NCBI GenBank assembly: GCA_900540475.1 | Contig: UQGG01000005.1 | Span: 124,001-188,000 of the forward strand | Source: an uncultured Robinsoniella sp. | GTDB lineage: Bacteria > Bacillota > Clostridia > Lachnospirales > Lachnospiraceae | DNA: 64,000 nt | Direction of reading: 5' to 3' | Position numbers and translations under genes: made by a program | Shown here: positions 24,936-35,376 of the stretch, piece by piece | How positions within the stretch are numbered: the first letter of the stretch is position 1 | Layout of the letters: each line of letters begins with the position of its first letter | The notes under the pieces: model-generated | What the model was told of the DNA's origin: nothing | What the model saw: the letters and a program-made list of their open reading frames with translations, nothing else | Databases searched by the model: none

Positions 24936-27900
24936 ATGAATAGAAAAATAGTTGCCAATATTTTAGTTTTATCTCTTGTAATACCTATGGTAATGCCGAA
25001 TACTGCTTATGCAGTATCAGATATTATCACAACAGAAAAGAGCACTGAGATAGAATCTACATCAGAAACGTCTGGAATTACTGAACATTCGAATAGTGAA
25101 GATTCTCTTAGTACAGAGTACAAGCAGAAGAAAAAAGAAACAGATAAAATAAATACGGAGAAGATATTTCAAACAGAAGCGCCAGAAACCCATGCAGAAG
25201 AAAGTGAAACTGAGACAACAGAACAAACGAATGTGATTACTTTTACAGAGGAACTCCAGGGGAAACTAAATGATGGAAAACTTCTGATCGCAGGAACTGG
25301 CAAAATACCTGATTATGAAGAGGGCGCAACTCCACTGGAGGAATATAAGGAAGAGATCACATCAATCCAGATCGGGGACGGCATTACTGGTATAGGGAAT
25401 CATGCATTCGCAGGCTGTATTAATGTAGAGAGGATTGAACTGCCGGAATCGCTTGTCACCATAGGAAATCATTCTTTTGCTTATAACGTAAGTCTTAGAG
25501 AAGTAACTCTGCCGGGAAACATTGCAGAGATAGGAACCCGTGCATTTTATAATGACATTAATCTCAATGTAACAAGATTTCCGGAAAGTCTAAAAGTAGT
25601 GGGGGAAGGTGCTTTTTATAACTGTTACGCAAATATGGTTTTACCGGGTAAAGATACAAACATTGGATCCAATGCATTCTACTTAAGCAAACACCATGTA
25701 ATTTTTAATCCAGATGATACATATCTATTAGCAGATGGGAAACCGGCATTGTTTGGAAACATTTACAAAGCGGCCGCAGAACTGTCATTAAAAATGGATA
25801 GTGAAAATTTGGACAACATTTTAGTTCAGCTGGGCTTAGAGTATAATCAAACATTTAAAATAATAAATGATTATTTTGATTACCTCATTGAACTTGAGCA
25901 ATATGGAATTAAAATAAGTTACAAACTCGAAATTTTAGAAATGCCGAATGAACCACAAACAGAGCCAACGTCTGATCCGGAGAGTGAAATAATCACAGAG
26001 CAGGAAAAGATTACGGAATCTGTATCGGCAACAGAAACAGAAACGGATACGGATACCGGGGATCAGAGAGTTGAAATTATTCGATTTTCAAAAGATATAG
26101 AGGGTCAATATGTAGATGGAGTACTTACAGTTACCGGCAAAGGGGAACTTCCCGATCTAACTATGGATTCAGAAAATCCACTTGACGACATAAAAACGGA
26201 AATTGAATCCATTATAATTCAAGAGGGTATTACTGGTATCGGTAATTTTACATTTCGTAATTGTTTAAATGCAGAGACGTTGCAGCTGCCTGATTCATTA
26301 AAAATTATTGGGAAATATGCTTTTGCTGAGAATTACTGTCTTTCAGAAGTAAAATTGCCCAGGAACCTTGAAATTATAAAAGAGGGGGCATTTAACAAGG
26401 ATGTCAATCTTGAGATTAAAAGTTTTCCGGAGTCCTTGAAGAAAATTGAAGGTTATGCATTTTACAACTGTTTCAAGATCAGGGAAAAAAATGCGGAACA
26501 AAAAGGAACCAGGATAAGTGATAATGCCTTTTTCCAGTATTCACGCTATGTAAAGCTGGAAATAAATTCGTACAGTAAAACGGATTCCAGCGGTGGCCGG
26601 AACTATGTTGGAGGGTTATACTTCACTGCTCTCCAGCTGACAGAAGAATTACAAGACTCTGAAATACAGGAGATTTTAGAAGAGCGCAGAAATAATTCAG
26701 GAGAGAAGTACAAAAATCTTGAATCTTATTTTAATAGTATCATCAAAAAGAATCATCCGAAAGCAAATATAAAATTTAAAGTATCCATTATAGATAAAAA
26801 AATTGGTTTAAAAAATGCGGTTTCGCCTTATGCAGCTACAACGAGAAATGCTTCAACCCAAGCTGAGCTGGAAACAGCAATTAAACAGTCTGGTAATGGT
26901 GATGTAATCAATATTACTAAAAATATGACAATTAAAAATGTTGTAATTACTAATAAAACGATTACTATCAGAGCATCAGGTGGTAATCGAACTATAACAC
27001 CTGCTAATGGCGATAATGTTTCCGCCTTTATTGTTAATGGCAATAGCAAGGTAACTTTTGCAGCAACTGGGAACCATACGTCAAGTGGATCTTCAGTAGC
27101 AAATAAGTTACATATTGGAGGTTCAGCAAAAGGGACCGGTAAGAGCATAAATTCCAGCAATATAATTGTCCAGGGTTCTGCCCGGGTCAATATAAACGCA
27201 AATGTGTTAGTGCGTAATAGCCGGTATCATACGGTATATGGAGATCCGAATACCACGATCTGCCTCGATGGTGGTACTATCATGAATTCTTCTGGAGTAA
27301 CAGCAGTAAACGGAGGAACTCAGACTTTTGGCATAGGTTCTTATGGGACAATACTTATAAAAAACGGACTAATATACTGTGCATCCACTAATAGAAAAGA
27401 GCAATATGGCCAGGGAGTGCATTCCAATGGAGGAACAATTACAGTTTCTGGTGGAAGTATATATAATTGCAATATAGGTGTAGGTGTTAATCATGGAAAC
27501 GGTGCAAACGGCGGCAATAAAGAGGATGCATATGCTACTTTTAAGGGTGGGTTTATTTATAATAACAACATTGGAATTCAGATTAATAATTCCCTGGTAG
27601 AAATAAGTTCTGTGTATGTGGGCTTGTCTTCCTATACCAATGTTAGTACATTTAAAACGGCTTCCAATTCAACGTATGGATTATACGTATCAAATAATAG
27701 CGCTCTTTGGATCGAAACATCTGGTAGATTTTTTCATACTGGAAATGCAGCCATACACAATGAAGGTTCAATGAGTATAACCACTTCATCAAATGGTGAC
27801 AGACCTAAAATATGGGGAAATGCAGCATATGGTATTCGAAATACATCTACTGGATTTACAGATATTTGGGGGGTTATGATCGATGGATGCAAGATAGGGA

Positions 27901-30900
27901 TATTAAATGAAAATACTAAAAAGAATAAATGCACTATAGACAATACTGCAAACTCAACAAAAGGTACCCTAATTCAAAACTGTACTGTCAGAGGAATTCA
28001 AAATAATGGATATATAGAAATATCAGCAATGGATTATGGTGCGAACAACCGTGTAGAAATTATAAATAACGGTAGCGGTGAAAAGGGTGGAGGTATTTAT
28101 AATAGTACAGGGCAAACTTGTATTATTAATGGGAATGGTAAAGATATAGACTCCATAAGAATCAATTCAAATAAGGGTAATTATGGTGGAGGTATTTATA
28201 ATGATGGAACGTTAAAAATAGATGGTTATGTATCTATAGCCGGGAATACAACATCGGCGAGTGGTGGAGGAATTTATAATAATAATAAATTAACCATAGT
28301 AGGTGCAAGAATTTTAAATAATATTGCGGCTACCTATGGAGGCGGCATCATGAATAAAGATACTTTATCTATTACAGGCAGCGAAATTGGCGGAAATAAA
28401 GCTACCGCTAATAGCGGCGGTGGAATATGTAATGACGGGGGCACCCAGGGTGTCAACACGACATTAACGATTACCAATGGTAAAATATATGGCAATACTT
28501 CAAACAAAGGTTCTGGAATAGAACAGCATGGTGTATATTATCCCAAAATTACCATAAAAGGTGGCATGATATATGGAAATGCCGGTGGCTATGGAATTCA
28601 TAATGATGCAGGAAGCGTGGAGTTAAAAGAAGATGCAGGTATGGGGTATTCTTCATGGACCAACACTACTACTTTTACACCGAGCAATAATGGTCAGGGC
28701 AATATCTATAATAGTAATAATGGAGACTTATCTGTTATAGGAAACGCTAATGGTTGGATTTGTTTAGCCAGTACAACAAATTATAATATTAATAATGCTG
28801 GTAATTGTACAATTAAGACAACAAGTAATATCCCGGTTTTTTCTGGCAAATCAACAAGAACCATAGAAAATTCTGGTTATATGACCATAGAAAAAGCTGT
28901 TATTACAAATTCTAACGTTGGGATTTATAACAGCAAAAATCTTAATTTAAATGGTGGTTCCATTCATGCGTGTTCTAGTTATGGTGTATATAACACCAAT
29001 ACTGGAATTATAGAAATGAAAAATGCGGATATCTTTGATAATACCAATTATGGAACTGGCGCCGGTGTTTACAACCTGGGAACCTTTAATATGTCTGCAG
29101 GATATATCCGCAGCAATACTTCATCAGGCGCCGGGGGAGTGCAGAATAATGGGACATTCCGGCTGTTGGGGGGAGAAATTAAGAATAATATATCCGGAAG
29201 ATTCGGCGGTGGGATTAGGAATGATGCAACCTTTATTATGTCAGGTGGCGGTGTTAATGGAAATACAGCGGTAAATGGTGGTGGCGGAATTTTTAGTGGA
29301 AGAAATAATGAATTAACCATCACCGGCGGCAGTATTAAAAATAATAAGGTTACATCTGGAAATGGTGGAGGGATCTATACCGATACTCACGATACAAAGA
29401 CACTTATCCTTGTAAATACAACAATTAGTGGAAATGTTGTAACCGGTGGAAATGGTGGCGGGATATATTATAATGCCAGTGTAGAATTGGAGAGTAATAG
29501 TATTAGCAACAACTCTGCAGTTACTGGAGGTGGTATTGTTTTTGCAGGAAAGAATAATACCATGTACTCCGGATCCGTAGCAAATAATACGGCAACCTCC
29601 TTTGGCGGAGGAATACAGGTATTGTCCGGGAATTCAGTGAATCTAAATGAAGCCTCTATCTATGGAAATACAGCTCCTAATGATGGCGGCATCAACAATG
29701 ACGGTGCGATCCGGATGACTGGAGGCACTATCCATAGCAACAAATGTAAAGCTGGCAATATTGGTGGCGGCATCAGGCTTGGAAATGCTGGTGCATCCTT
29801 TACCATTACCGGCGGCAGAATTTATGGAAACAATGGGTATGGTATTGTGAACGCATTAGGTACTGTAAATTTGGAAAATGTATCATCCACCAGTAACGGG
29901 TGGGTTTTAATCGGATTTGAGAAATTTCAGAATGCTTGGGATGGGCTTTCTCAGGCACAGGCGGAATCAAAACAAAATTCAATCGGTGCGATTTACAATG
30001 CAGATCGGTTAAATATTAGAGGTATGTCCCGTATATACAGTGGGGCTACTTATGGAATAAATAACCAGGGAAAAATGAATATGTCTGACGGAGCGAATTG
30101 TACGTTATTTGGTAATTCAGATGTTGGAATTTATAATGGAAGCTCAGGAACAATGACGATGGGTAAAGATAATCAGATTTGGCTTGCCAAAACAGGATTA
30201 AAAAATGATGGAACCGCAACGTTAAGTGGTGGTACCCTGACAGAAAATACGAAGAGAGGTATGGAGAACACCGGAACATTCAATCTATACAGTGGAAATA
30301 TAACCAATAATGGTCAAGGTATTACTGCTAAATTCTTTCCAAATGGATTTACAGGATCTACTGAGATGGGGAATAGTATCTATCAAAATGGTATTTTAAA
30401 TGTAAAAGGTGCGCCAAATGTATCACAGGATATTTTCATTACCCCAGATCACTTTATAACAGTGGAAGGCAAGTGTACTTCCAAATTCATAACATCCATG
30501 GCAGAAGAGGACACCTTTAAGGGGAGGATACTGGCTAATTATAAATTTAATACTTCAGAGCAAACCAAATTATATACGTTGGAGGAGCGGACGGGAGAAT
30601 ATGCAGAAGAAAAAGGGATCTTGATAGATGACCAGGCAGGTGTAGATGCTGCCTACCCATATCAGGTATTATTGGATGGGAAGAAAGTATTAATTAACTA
30701 TCTGCCAAATGGTGGATCGGGAAATATGGAGGGGGATGTGGTCCCCTTAGAAGCAGACTATACCATCCGTGAAAATGAATTTTCGTATGACAAACATTCG
30801 TATGCCGGATGGGATCCGGAAGCGGAGAAATACCCTAAGCAAGCAAAATTTATTCCGGGCCAGATCGTTATACCTTCGGCTGCATTCCAAGATAATTTAA

Positions 30901-32036
30901 AGGAAATGAATAATCCAAAACAAAATACGCATCCCTTAAATCAAGCTTCTCAACAAAGCTTGTCTGTATCGTCTTTAGTAGAAAAATATGGGGTACCTGT
31001 ATCGAGAGCGATAAACGATGTCGACTATGATTATCAGGTAGATTTAAATGCTATATGGGACGAGGCTCCTACTATTGATACTACAGTACTAGAGTTTTAT
31101 GAAGGAGAAACAGTTACAAAGGAGCAATTAATGGGAGAAATATATTTCTCTAAACTTGGGGCAACAGATAAAGAGGATGGTATTACTCAAACCGGTGAAA
31201 AAAACAAACCACATCTTCTTGACAAAAATGTAAAAATTGTTGGGATTGAGTATCTACCAATACAAAATGGATATAAACCAACACCGAACAAAATTATGTA
31301 TGATAAGGATATGCCTGTAGAATATATTTTGGACACATATGATAAAAAAGGTATGGTTCTGGACGAAGAGGTAAATCACAAGCTTACATTCCAGGTAGAA
31401 GATAGTGCCAATAATATTACCAAAAAAGTAAGTGATGTAAGGGTATTGTATAACAATTATCCAACCTTAAAAGTACCTGAAAATCTGGTACTAACAACGG
31501 AAGAACTACGGATGAGTCCTCTAACGGAAAGTGATTTGCTAAAATATGCTAAAGCCAATGATATAGAAGATGACGAGGCAAAATATCAAGGTCTTACTGA
31601 TATAGATGGAAATATTATTAATATCCAGGATAAAATCAAAATTGTTTCCATACAAGACTCTTCTAATAATATTATACATCCAAGTGATATACATGACATC
31701 GGGGAATATTTCGTTACTTATTCCGTGACGGATCGATTTGGCAAAGAAACGCAGAAAACAATGAAACTAACATCTGTAGAACCTGCAGAGTTAACGACAG
31801 AAGAGATTGAATATGTTAGATTTATATCATTGCAATACCTGGATACATTGGATGAACACTCAAAATGGGATAAAGAAGAACTTCGAAGAATCCTGGAAAA
31901 TAAGACGCCAACGGAAACGTATACGTACACTCATGAGCAGGTGCTAGAGATTAAAGAACTCATGAAGGGTCTAAAGAGTAAGGAAGATTTTGAGCATGCT
32001 ATCAAGATAATAAAAGAGCAGTATATGAATAAATAG
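24936..32036 (+). CDS. Giant secreted surface protein: BspA leucine-rich repeats and GGGIYN beta-helix
   Basis: A 2366-residue protein with AGGAGG before ATG. It has a signal peptide (residues 1-26, cleavage after TAYA), a Thr/Glu-rich linker, and two BspA-type leucine-rich domains (about 105-260 and 380-540; ITGIGNHAFAGC and ITGIGNFTFRNC). A long right-handed beta-helix (about 635-1830) follows, with many GGGIYN-type turns like those of polymorphic outer-membrane/Pmp repeats. Then come an InlB-like unit (about 1910-1960) and Ig/DUF5011-like modules (about 2040-2260). There is no LPxTG motif and no C-terminal membrane helix. It is the last gene of the Tad-like operon, so it may be a pilus-associated adhesin or exported surface protein. 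Confidence 0.8.
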   Translation: MNRKIVANILVLSLVIPMVMPNTAYAVSDIITTEKSTEIESTSETSGITEHSNSEDSLSTEYKQKKKETDKINTEKIFQTEAPETHAEESETETTEQTNVITFTEELQGKLNDGKLLIAGTGKIPDYEEGATPLEEYKEEITSIQIGDGITGIGNHAFAGCINVERIELPESLVTIGNHSFAYNVSLREVTLPGNIAEIGTRAFYNDINLNVTRFPESLKVVGEGAFYNCYANMVLPGKDTNIGSNAFYLSKHHVIFNPDDTYLLADGKPALFGNIYKAAAELSLKMDSENLDNILVQLGLEYNQTFKIINDYFDYLIELEQYGIKISYKLEILEMPNEPQTEPTSDPESEIITEQEKITESVSATETETDTDTGDQRVEIIRFSKDIEGQYVDGVLTVTGKGELPDLTMDSENPLDDIKTEIESIIIQEGITGIGNFTFRNCLNAETLQLPDSLKIIGKYAFAENYCLSEVKLPRNLEIIKEGAFNKDVNLEIKSFPESLKKIEGYAFYNCFKIREKNAEQKGTRISDNAFFQYSRYVKLEINSYSKTDSSGGRNYVGGLYFTALQLTEELQDSEIQEILEERRNNSGEKYKNLESYFNSIIKKNHPKANIKFKVSIIDKKIGLKNAVSPYAATTRNASTQAELETAIKQSGNGDVINITKNMTIKNVVITNKTITIRASGGNRTITPANGDNVSAFIVNGNSKVTFAATGNHTSSGSSVANKLHIGGSAKGTGKSINSSNIIVQGSARVNINANVLVRNSRYHTVYGDPNTTICLDGGTIMNSSGVTAVNGGTQTFGIGSYGTILIKNGLIYCASTNRKEQYGQGVHSNGGTITVSGGSIYNCNIGVGVNHGNGANGGNKEDAYATFKGGFIYNNNIGIQINNSLVEISSVYVGLSSYTNVSTFKTASNSTYGLYVSNNSALWIETSGRFFHTGNAAIHNEGSMSITTSSNGDRPKIWGNAAYGIRNTSTGFTDIWGVMIDGCKIGILNENTKKNKCTIDNTANSTKGTLIQNCTVRGIQNNGYIEISAMDYGANNRVEIINNGSGEKGGGIYNSTGQTCIINGNGKDIDSIRINSNKGNYGGGIYNDGTLKIDGYVSIAGNTTSASGGGIYNNNKLTIVGARILNNIAATYGGGIMNKDTLSITGSEIGGNKATANSGGGICNDGGTQGVNTTLTITNGKIYGNTSNKGSGIEQHGVYYPKITIKGGMIYGNAGGYGIHNDAGSVELKEDAGMGYSSWTNTTTFTPSNNGQGNIYNSNNGDLSVIGNANGWICLASTTNYNINNAGNCTIKTTSNIPVFSGKSTRTIENSGYMTIEKAVITNSNVGIYNSKNLNLNGGSIHACSSYGVYNTNTGIIEMKNADIFDNTNYGTGAGVYNLGTFNMSAGYIRSNTSSGAGGVQNNGTFRLLGGEIKNNISGRFGGGIRNDATFIMSGGGVNGNTAVNGGGGIFSGRNNELTITGGSIKNNKVTSGNGGGIYTDTHDTKTLILVNTTISGNVVTGGNGGGIYYNASVELESNSISNNSAVTGGGIVFAGKNNTMYSGSVANNTATSFGGGIQVLSGNSVNLNEASIYGNTAPNDGGINNDGAIRMTGGTIHSNKCKAGNIGGGIRLGNAGASFTITGGRIYGNNGYGIVNALGTVNLENVSSTSNGWVLIGFEKFQNAWDGLSQAQAESKQNSIGAIYNADRLNIRGMSRIYSGATYGINNQGKMNMSDGANCTLFGNSDVGIYNGSSGTMTMGKDNQIWLAKTGLKNDGTATLSGGTLTENTKRGMENTGTFNLYSGNITNNGQGITAKFFPNGFTGSTEMGNSIYQNGILNVKGAPNVSQDIFITPDHFITVEGKCTSKFITSMAEEDTFKGRILANYKFNTSEQTKLYTLEERTGEYAEEKGILIDDQAGVDAAYPYQVLLDGKKVLINYLPNGGSGNMEGDVVPLEADYTIRENEFSYDKHSYAGWDPEAEKYPKQAKFIPGQIVIPSAAFQDNLKEMNNPKQNTHPLNQASQQSLSVSSLVEKYGVPVSRAINDVDYDYQVDLNAIWDEAPTIDTTVLEFYEGETVTKEQLMGEIYFSKLGATDKEDGITQTGEKNKPHLLDKNVKIVGIEYLPIQNGYKPTPNKIMYDKDMPVEYILDTYDKKGMVLDEEVNHKLTFQVEDSANNITKKVSDVRVLYNNYPTLKVPENLVLTTEELRMSPLTESDLLKYAKANDIEDDEAKYQGLTDIDGNIINIQDKIKIVSIQDSSNNIIHPSDIHDIGEYFVTYSVTDRFGKETQKTMKLTSVEPAELTTEEIEYVRFISLQYLDTLDEHSKWDKEELRRILENKTPTETYTYTHEQVLEIKELMKGLKSKEDFEHAIKIIKEQYMNK

Positions 32037-32038
32037 AG

Positions 32039-32083
32039 AAATGCCCCTCACACCGGTTAATTAGGGTGTGAGGGGCATTTTCT
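32039..32083. terminator. Bidirectional intrinsic terminator
   Basis: AATGCCCCTCACACC (about 32040-32054) pairs with GGTGTGAGGGGCATT (about 32065-32079), with T runs on the plus side and A runs before it that act as T's on the minus side. It separates two convergent surface-protein genes. Confidence 0.85.
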
Positions 32084-32094
32084 GATAAGGCAGC

Positions 32095-34854
32095 CTAATT
32101 TATTTTAACTTTTTGAACACTGCCATAAGAGCCATATATTTTTTTACTGCCCACTTTTTTATAGGAACGGACCTTTACATAGTAAGTTTTCTTGGATTTC
32201 AACTTACCAATTGTTTTAGAGCTGCCACTAAAGCTTTGATATTTACCATTTTTAAAGCTTTTGTGCGTTGAATAAAAGAGCTGTGACCCAGTGGATCTGG
32301 AAGCTTTTTTTATCTGTATGGAAAAAGCTTTTTTCTTGCTATCTACACGGCGGATTCCCGGAGCTTTGGGTGCAATGTAAAAATACACTTTTTTTGTTCC
32401 ATAAAAAGCGCCCTTCCCGGTTAAGCGAATTGTTGCCTTGCCTGGATTTTTATTATTGAAATATGAAATCGAGTAGTCTACATTCTTTTTAAGGGTCTGG
32501 CCGTTTATCTTAAGTCTGACGGAAGGTCGTTGTGATTTTGCATTGTAGATTTTCTGTTTGACAGCGGATACGGAAACTTTGGAAATATCCGCACGCAAAA
32601 GCCTCGGAATAACAGCCTGATCTGTTGTGCCGCAAAGACTGCAGGTTCGTTCCTTGCTGCCATGGCGGTCATAAGTAGACTGCCGCTGTATTTTCCAGTT
32701 TCCGTATTTGTGTGCTGTCTGTTGGATACTAGCAGTTTGCAAGCTTTCTCCACATATGGTACATTTCAACGTTTTGGTGCCGTTTGAACGGCAGGTGGGC
32801 TGCTTGGTTATGGTCCAATTACCAGGAACATGAGAGGCTGGAATAGTCTGCTCTTCGCTCATCTGGCAGAGACTGCAGGTGTGGATTTTTTTGCCGGATG
32901 AAACACAGGTGGGCGAAGCTGTTATTTTCCAATCTCCAAACTGATGCTGCAATTTTGGAACAGCCAGTGTTTCGGTACGGCTGCATTTGATGCAGGTATG
33001 GGAATGTGAGCCATCATCCGTACAGGTAGCCGCAACCGTTTCCTCCCATGGACCATAGGAATGACTAAGACTGTCACAAATAATTTCACCTGTATTTGTA
33101 TCCAAGTAGTAGATCCGATTGTCAAAATTTAATTCTGGTTCTTTATAAATACAATAATCAGAATTAATATAATATTTTTTATCCTCTATCGGGACTATAC
33201 CGGTACGAAGCAGCCTTTGCCCGTTTTCCGGAGAAAAATAATACGTCTTGCCATCAGCATCCTGAAAGCCGGTCTGCATTTCATGGTTTTTTCCAAAAAA
33301 GTAAGTGGATCCACTAATTTCATGTAGTCCCTCTGCTAAATTCCCTTCGCGATCATAATAATATTTTTTTCCATCATGAACATACCAGTTTTCAATGCGG
33401 GACACTGCTTTTTCATAATCAACGATAACGGGAGTTTCCGTGTCAATTTTGGTACCACCAGTTTCGTCAATACGAGTGGTTAAGAAATCTTTGCGAAAAC
33501 CATTTTTTATTTCTTCATTTGCTACATATAGTTTACTTCCACGGGCAAGCTCATCAAAAGCACTTTGGAAAAGTTCCCGTTCTGAGGAAAAATGTAAGAC
33601 AAATTCAATAGGTAGCTGCGTTTCACTAAAAGCATAAGAATAAATTGTATTTACGGAAGCCGGAATATCTATTCTCTCTGTTTGCGTTATTCCATTAAAG
33701 GTAAAATTACAAATGGTTTTTACACCATATGGGATTGTATATACATTTAAAGGATATGAAGCAGGATATACTACTAACATATATTCACGTCCACTTTTAT
33801 AAAACAAAATACCATCTTCATCATATAGTATCGGATTACCCTTTTCTACAAAGATATGTTTGAGGGTAAAACAATTAAATGTAACATATTTTGTACTGAG
33901 GTCTATAAGTGTTTTTGGGTATTTAAGTGTTTCGATATTATGCATTTTATAAAATGCGTAATCTTTTATACGTTCCACTTTTGTCAAGATAATGGTCTTT
34001 AAATAAGCATTGTTATAAAAAGCACCTTCTTCGACATTAAGAACTGAATCCGGCGAAGTGTAGCTATCCCCAGGGAGCATGGCTGGATAAAGGATCAATT
34101 TGGTACCATCCTTGGTTAAAAGTGCGCCGTCTACCACCTTGTAATGCTGGTTATCCTCAGCGACAGTTATACTTTCAAGATTATGGAGGGTATGGTCCTC
34201 ATCAAAGTGCTCCAATGAGGCAGGGATTTCTATATTTTTAATAGCACATTTGGAAAATGCACCATTAGATATATAAGTTATGCCTTCAGGGATTTTTGCG
34301 GTCCCAGAACCAAGAATTTCACAATGAATTTCTGTAATAGAATATTCTGCATTTTTATACTCTGCAGTCCAGGGTTTATTTGGATCCCCATGTGAGAAAT
34401 TGCCAAATACGTCAACGTAAGGATCATCTATAATTGCTGCAGTTGGAGTGTCACCAACAGTCAACACTTGATATTTGCCAAATCGATCAGAAAAAACATC
34501 CCCTACTTGAGCAGTACTTTCCAATTCTGCTGAAGACTTAATGGAAGCAGAGGAGTTATTGGTGTTTTCCTCTGTCTCTTCGTTTAATGCTGATTGAGTT
34601 TCAGTTTCTGGTTCTTTTTCAACGAGAGCAGTTTCCGAAGTGGATGCTTCTGTTTCCTGAAAACCTTCTGATACCATTTCTGAAAAATCTTCTGGAAATT
34701 CGGTTTCATAAATATATTCTGTCAGTGCTTCTGTTTCAATATATCCAGAAACTGTGTTTGTTTTATTATCAGGAGCTGCATAAGCGATATTAGATGCGAG
34801 CATTGATAATATAAGTGTAGACGATAATAATATAGAAATAATTCTTTTTTTCAT
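32095..34854 (-). CDS. Secreted surface protein: leucine-rich repeats, cell-wall-binding repeats, CxxC repeats
   Basis: A 919-residue protein with a signal peptide (residues 1-27, AYA cleavage site) and a Thr/Glu-rich linker like that of the giant surface protein. BspA-type leucine-rich repeats span about 145-440. Residues about 485-590 hold choline/cell-wall-binding-type repeats (DGKKYYYDREGNLAEGL). Residues about 620-745 hold four repeats, each with a CxxC pair (HTCSLCQ, LKCTICG, RTCSLCG). A C-terminal fibronectin-like region follows. The cell-wall repeats suggest non-covalent attachment to the cell surface. It converges on the Tad-like operon, so it has its own promoter. It may serve as an adhesin of the element. 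Confidence 0.75.
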   Translation of the reverse strand: MKKRIISILLSSTLILSMLASNIAYAAPDNKTNTVSGYIETEALTEYIYETEFPEDFSEMVSEGFQETEASTSETALVEKEPETETQSALNEETEENTNNSSASIKSSAELESTAQVGDVFSDRFGKYQVLTVGDTPTAAIIDDPYVDVFGNFSHGDPNKPWTAEYKNAEYSITEIHCEILGSGTAKIPEGITYISNGAFSKCAIKNIEIPASLEHFDEDHTLHNLESITVAEDNQHYKVVDGALLTKDGTKLILYPAMLPGDSYTSPDSVLNVEEGAFYNNAYLKTIILTKVERIKDYAFYKMHNIETLKYPKTLIDLSTKYVTFNCFTLKHIFVEKGNPILYDEDGILFYKSGREYMLVVYPASYPLNVYTIPYGVKTICNFTFNGITQTERIDIPASVNTIYSYAFSETQLPIEFVLHFSSERELFQSAFDELARGSKLYVANEEIKNGFRKDFLTTRIDETGGTKIDTETPVIVDYEKAVSRIENWYVHDGKKYYYDREGNLAEGLHEISGSTYFFGKNHEMQTGFQDADGKTYYFSPENGQRLLRTGIVPIEDKKYYINSDYCIYKEPELNFDNRIYYLDTNTGEIICDSLSHSYGPWEETVAATCTDDGSHSHTCIKCSRTETLAVPKLQHQFGDWKITASPTCVSSGKKIHTCSLCQMSEEQTIPASHVPGNWTITKQPTCRSNGTKTLKCTICGESLQTASIQQTAHKYGNWKIQRQSTYDRHGSKERTCSLCGTTDQAVIPRLLRADISKVSVSAVKQKIYNAKSQRPSVRLKINGQTLKKNVDYSISYFNNKNPGKATIRLTGKGAFYGTKKVYFYIAPKAPGIRRVDSKKKAFSIQIKKASRSTGSQLFYSTHKSFKNGKYQSFSGSSKTIGKLKSKKTYYVKVRSYKKVGSKKIYGSYGSVQKVKIN

Positions 34855-34856
34855 AG

Positions 34857-35036
34857 CTATCTCCCTTGTTTAAATAAAGTACTGCTATTGTTTTCTGGTT
34901 CAGCTTTCTTAATAATAATCCTTTTGTTTTTATATTCCAGGGTGACTACCCGTTCTTCTTTAGATAATCCATCACCCTTACCCAAGTGATGGGGAGGATT
35001 AATTTGCCTGTAATGCACCGGGACTAAAAGAACCAT
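34857..35036 (-). CDS. Small ORF (59 residues) directly upstream of the surface-protein gene
   Basis: An open frame from ATG (complement of 35034-35036) to a TAG two bases before the 919-residue gene, encoding 59 residues with a lysine-rich half (LSKEERVVTLEYKNKRIIIK). The ribosome binding site of the next gene (AAGGGAG) lies within its last codons, so coupled translation is possible. Its own upstream sequence has no clear ribosome binding site. Its first codons fall inside a 57-bp element that is repeated 1 kb away. I do not recognise a family; it could be non-coding leader sequence. Confidence 0.35.
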   Translation of the reverse strand: MVLLVPVHYRQINPPHHLGKGDGLSKEERVVTLEYKNKRIIIKKAEPENNSSTLFKQGR

Positions 35037-35082
35037 GTAATCCAGTTGGCCAGATAATATTAGTCGGCATGTATTTACGGAC
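35026..35082. repeat. 57-bp imperfect direct repeat, copy 1
   Basis: The 57-base element (AAAGAACC ... GATAATATTAGTCGGC ... GTATTTACGGAC) recurs at 36017-36073 in the same orientation with about five mismatches. The two copies flank an XRE repressor gene, a 21-bp inverted repeat and a small ORF. Possible explanations are remnants of a duplication or recombination ends. Confidence 0.7.
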
Positions 35083-35105
35083 TAACAACTTTGGGGATTA
35101 CTCTC

Positions 35106-35327
35106 TTATTCTTTTTTTTGTTCACTATTCGGCACATACTCCAGCAACTCGCCGGGTTGGCAATTCAGCAACTCACAGACTTTGTCGAGGGCTTTCGCGC
35201 CTATTGGCTTCTTTTCCCGAATATATTGTATTGCGTTCTCGCCTAGAAGCTTTTCCCGTCTCAATCTTGTGGTTGTGTACCCAGCTTCTTTTAGCAATTC
35301 TAGCACATCTCTCTTATAAACTAACAT
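35106..35327 (-). CDS. Small XRE/Cro-type repressor
   Basis: A 73-residue protein. I chose the internal ATG (complement of 35325-35327) because GGAAGGTGA lies 8 bases upstream; a GTG four codons earlier lies inside that site. The sequence (LLGENAIQYIREKKPIGAKALDKVCELLNCQPGELLEY) is a one-domain helix-turn-helix regulator of the YozG type. A perfect 21-bp inverted repeat lies about 50 bases upstream and may be its operator. A second, related repressor is encoded at 36930-37184; both end in the CQPGxxxEY segment. Confidence 0.8.
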   Translation of the reverse strand: MLVYKRDVLELLKEAGYTTTRLRREKLLGENAIQYIREKKPIGAKALDKVCELLNCQPGELLEYVPNSEQKKE

Positions 35328-35376
35328 CCAAAATATCACCTTCCTTTTTATATCATTACCAGCATGAGTAAATAAA

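Noticed and set aside
24936..32036. LPxTG-type sortase anchoring of the giant surface protein
   Set aside because: No LPxTG-like motif, hydrophobic helix or charged tail is present at the C-terminus.
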